A stretch of DNA of 6,613 nt from Deltaproteobacteria bacterium. Its GTDB lineage: Bacteria > Desulfobacterota > DSM-4660 > Desulfatiglandales > B25-G16. The stretch covers positions 1 through 6,613 of the forward strand of contig JAFDDS010000040.1 of assembly GCA_019310745.1 (NCBI GenBank). The letters run 5' to 3'. The position numbers and the translations under genes are program-made. The notes below the pieces were generated by a model. The model did no database searches. It was not told the DNA's origin and worked only from the letters and a program-made list of their open reading frames with translations. Of this stretch, positions 5,637 to 6,613 are shown in pieces. How positions within the stretch are numbered: position 1 is the stretch's first letter; the number at the start of each line of letters is the position of its first letter.

Positions 5637-6613
5637 ATGCGTTTATTGGAATATGAATCAAAAGAAATCTTGGCAAAAAGAGGCATACCAATACCTTCCG
5701 GGGTTCTAATTTCCAGTCATGTACATGCCTCCCTCCCCTCTCCGGTCATCATTAAGGCTCAGATTCCAATAGGAGGCCGTCAAAAGGCAGGAGGGATTGC
5801 GGAAGCCCTGGATCAAAAGGAGTCTAAATCCAAGCTAGAGCAAATGCTTTTTAGTAATGTTCGAGGCTTCCGCGTGAATAAGGTCTTAGTAGAAGAAAAA
5901 CTGGATATTTCCCAGGAATATTATTTAGGGATAACATATGACACAATAGCTAAAGAGCCAATTGCAATCTTTTCTGCCGAAGGTGGCGTTGATATTGAGG
6001 AGTTGGCCCTGCAAAAGCCGGAAAAGGTGCAGAAAAGACATTTTTCAGTTAGAACCGGTCTTCCAGAATATAAGGCCCGTGAGATGATTTCTTTAACCGG
6101 GATTAACGGAAAAACATTATTAGGTTTATCCAATATCTTTTCTCTCTTAGCAAACATTTTTTTGGAAAATGATGCCACTATTGCGGAAATAAATCCCTTA
6201 GCCCAAACCACAGATGGAAAGAGAGTGGCCTTAGACTGTCATTTAGAAATAGACGATGATGCCCTATTCAGAAATAGAAAAATTGCAGAGAAGGAGAAAG
6301 ATCCAGATAGAATCACAGGAAAACAAAAACAAAGCGATTTTGAAAAAAAGGCAGTCGAGATTGATAATCTGGACCAAAAAGGGGTAGCCGGAAGACTGAT
6401 CGAATTCGATGGAGATTTAGGTCTAATTATTGGTGGTGGAGGGGCTTCTCTTACTGCATTTGACGCCGTTCAAAGACACGGTGGGCAACCTGCAAACTAC
6501 TGCGAGATTGGGGGTAACCCTTCGGTGTTAAAAACAAAGGAGCTTACCAAACACATACTCTCGAAACCGGGCGTAGAAAAAATTGCCGTGATCATGAATG
6601 TCGTAAGTAATAC
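5637..6613 (+). CDS. SucC-like ATP-grasp acyl-CoA synthetase beta subunit, 3' end missing
   Basis: The frame opens at ATG 5637 behind GAGGAG (five-base spacing) and stays open to the window end: 325 residues of a family usually near 385-400. MRLLEYESKEILAKRGIPIP is the standard SucC opening. VIIKAQIPIGGRQKAGG (37-53) is the ATP-grasp nucleotide loop, with Lys40. EYYLGITYD and FSAEGGVDIEELA (112-124) follow, then AEINPLAQTTDGKRVALD with the magnesium ligands Asn186 and Asp200, spaced as in E. coli. The C-terminal CoA-ligase domain starts near 250 with FDGDLGLIIGGGGASLTAFDAVQRHGGQPANYCEIGGNP. The family joins succinate or a related acid to CoA with ATP or GTP through a phosphohistidine on the alpha subunit. 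Two places differ from SucC: GGGGAS where E. coli has NGAGLAM, and MNVVSN where it has the IFGGI loop. The true acid substrate may differ. The alpha subunit gene would be expected just downstream. Confidence 0.85.
   Translation, partial: MRLLEYESKEILAKRGIPIPSGVLISSHVHASLPSPVIIKAQIPIGGRQKAGGIAEALDQKESKSKLEQMLFSNVRGFRVNKVLVEEKLDISQEYYLGITYDTIAKEPIAIFSAEGGVDIEELALQKPEKVQKRHFSVRTGLPEYKAREMISLTGINGKTLLGLSNIFSLLANIFLENDATIAEINPLAQTTDGKRVALDCHLEIDDDALFRNRKIAEKEKDPDRITGKQKQSDFEKKAVEIDNLDQKGVAGRLIEFDGDLGLIIGGGGASLTAFDAVQRHGGQPANYCEIGGNPSVLKTKELTKHILSKPGVEKIAVIMNVVSN

Noticed and set aside
5921..6211. Minus-strand frame of 96 codons within the SucC-like gene
   Set aside because: Antisense to the conserved EGGV and EINP motifs of the acyl-CoA synthetase, with no support of its own.

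Overview
The window is an AT-rich bacterial chromosomal segment with mixed gene orientation and no sign of phage, insertion sequence, CRISPR array, rRNA or tRNA. Gene content (a receiver-GGDEF regulator, an MltC-type murein transglycosylase, a 3-hydroxyacyl-CoA dehydrogenase, a SucC-like ATP-grasp acyl-CoA synthetase and a non-spore-former type relative of spore photoproduct lyase) suits a Gram-negative anaerobe, perhaps an uncultured deltaproteobacterial (Desulfobacterota-like) lineage. That placement is an impression from protein style, not from a marker gene.

Layout. Positions 1-753 (+) hold the C-terminal part of a diguanylate cyclase response regulator whose start lies outside the window. 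After an AT-rich spacer with two inverted repeats comes a 30-codon gene (878-970, +) for a very basic small-subunit ribosomal protein of the bS22/COX24/mS38 type. A 12-bp perfect hairpin at 993-1022 separates it from the convergent gene for 3-hydroxybutyryl-CoA dehydrogenase (1045-1896, -). A gap of about 270 bp with no gene follows. Then comes a minus-strand pair: a ParB-like protein (3318-4298) followed, 57 bp later, by a radical SAM protein of the spore photoproduct lyase superfamily (2166-3260). The ParB-like gene is divergent, across 78 bp, from an MltC-like lytic transglycosylase (4377-5525, +). The window ends inside a divergent SucC-like acyl-CoA synthetase beta subunit (5637-6613, +) that has its own sigma70-like promoter with overlapping palindromes.

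How the genes fit together. The dehydrogenase and the acyl-CoA synthetase could both serve acyl-CoA metabolism, but they are far apart and on opposite strands, so no shared pathway is shown. The most unusual unit is the ParB-like/radical SAM pair. The ParB-like protein keeps the CTP-pocket type motifs but has no ParA next to it. The radical SAM protein keeps its iron-sulfur motif but has Glu where the Bacillus enzyme has its hydrogen-donor Cys. This pair is the best candidate in the window for an undescribed system, possibly linked to DNA maintenance; its function is unknown.
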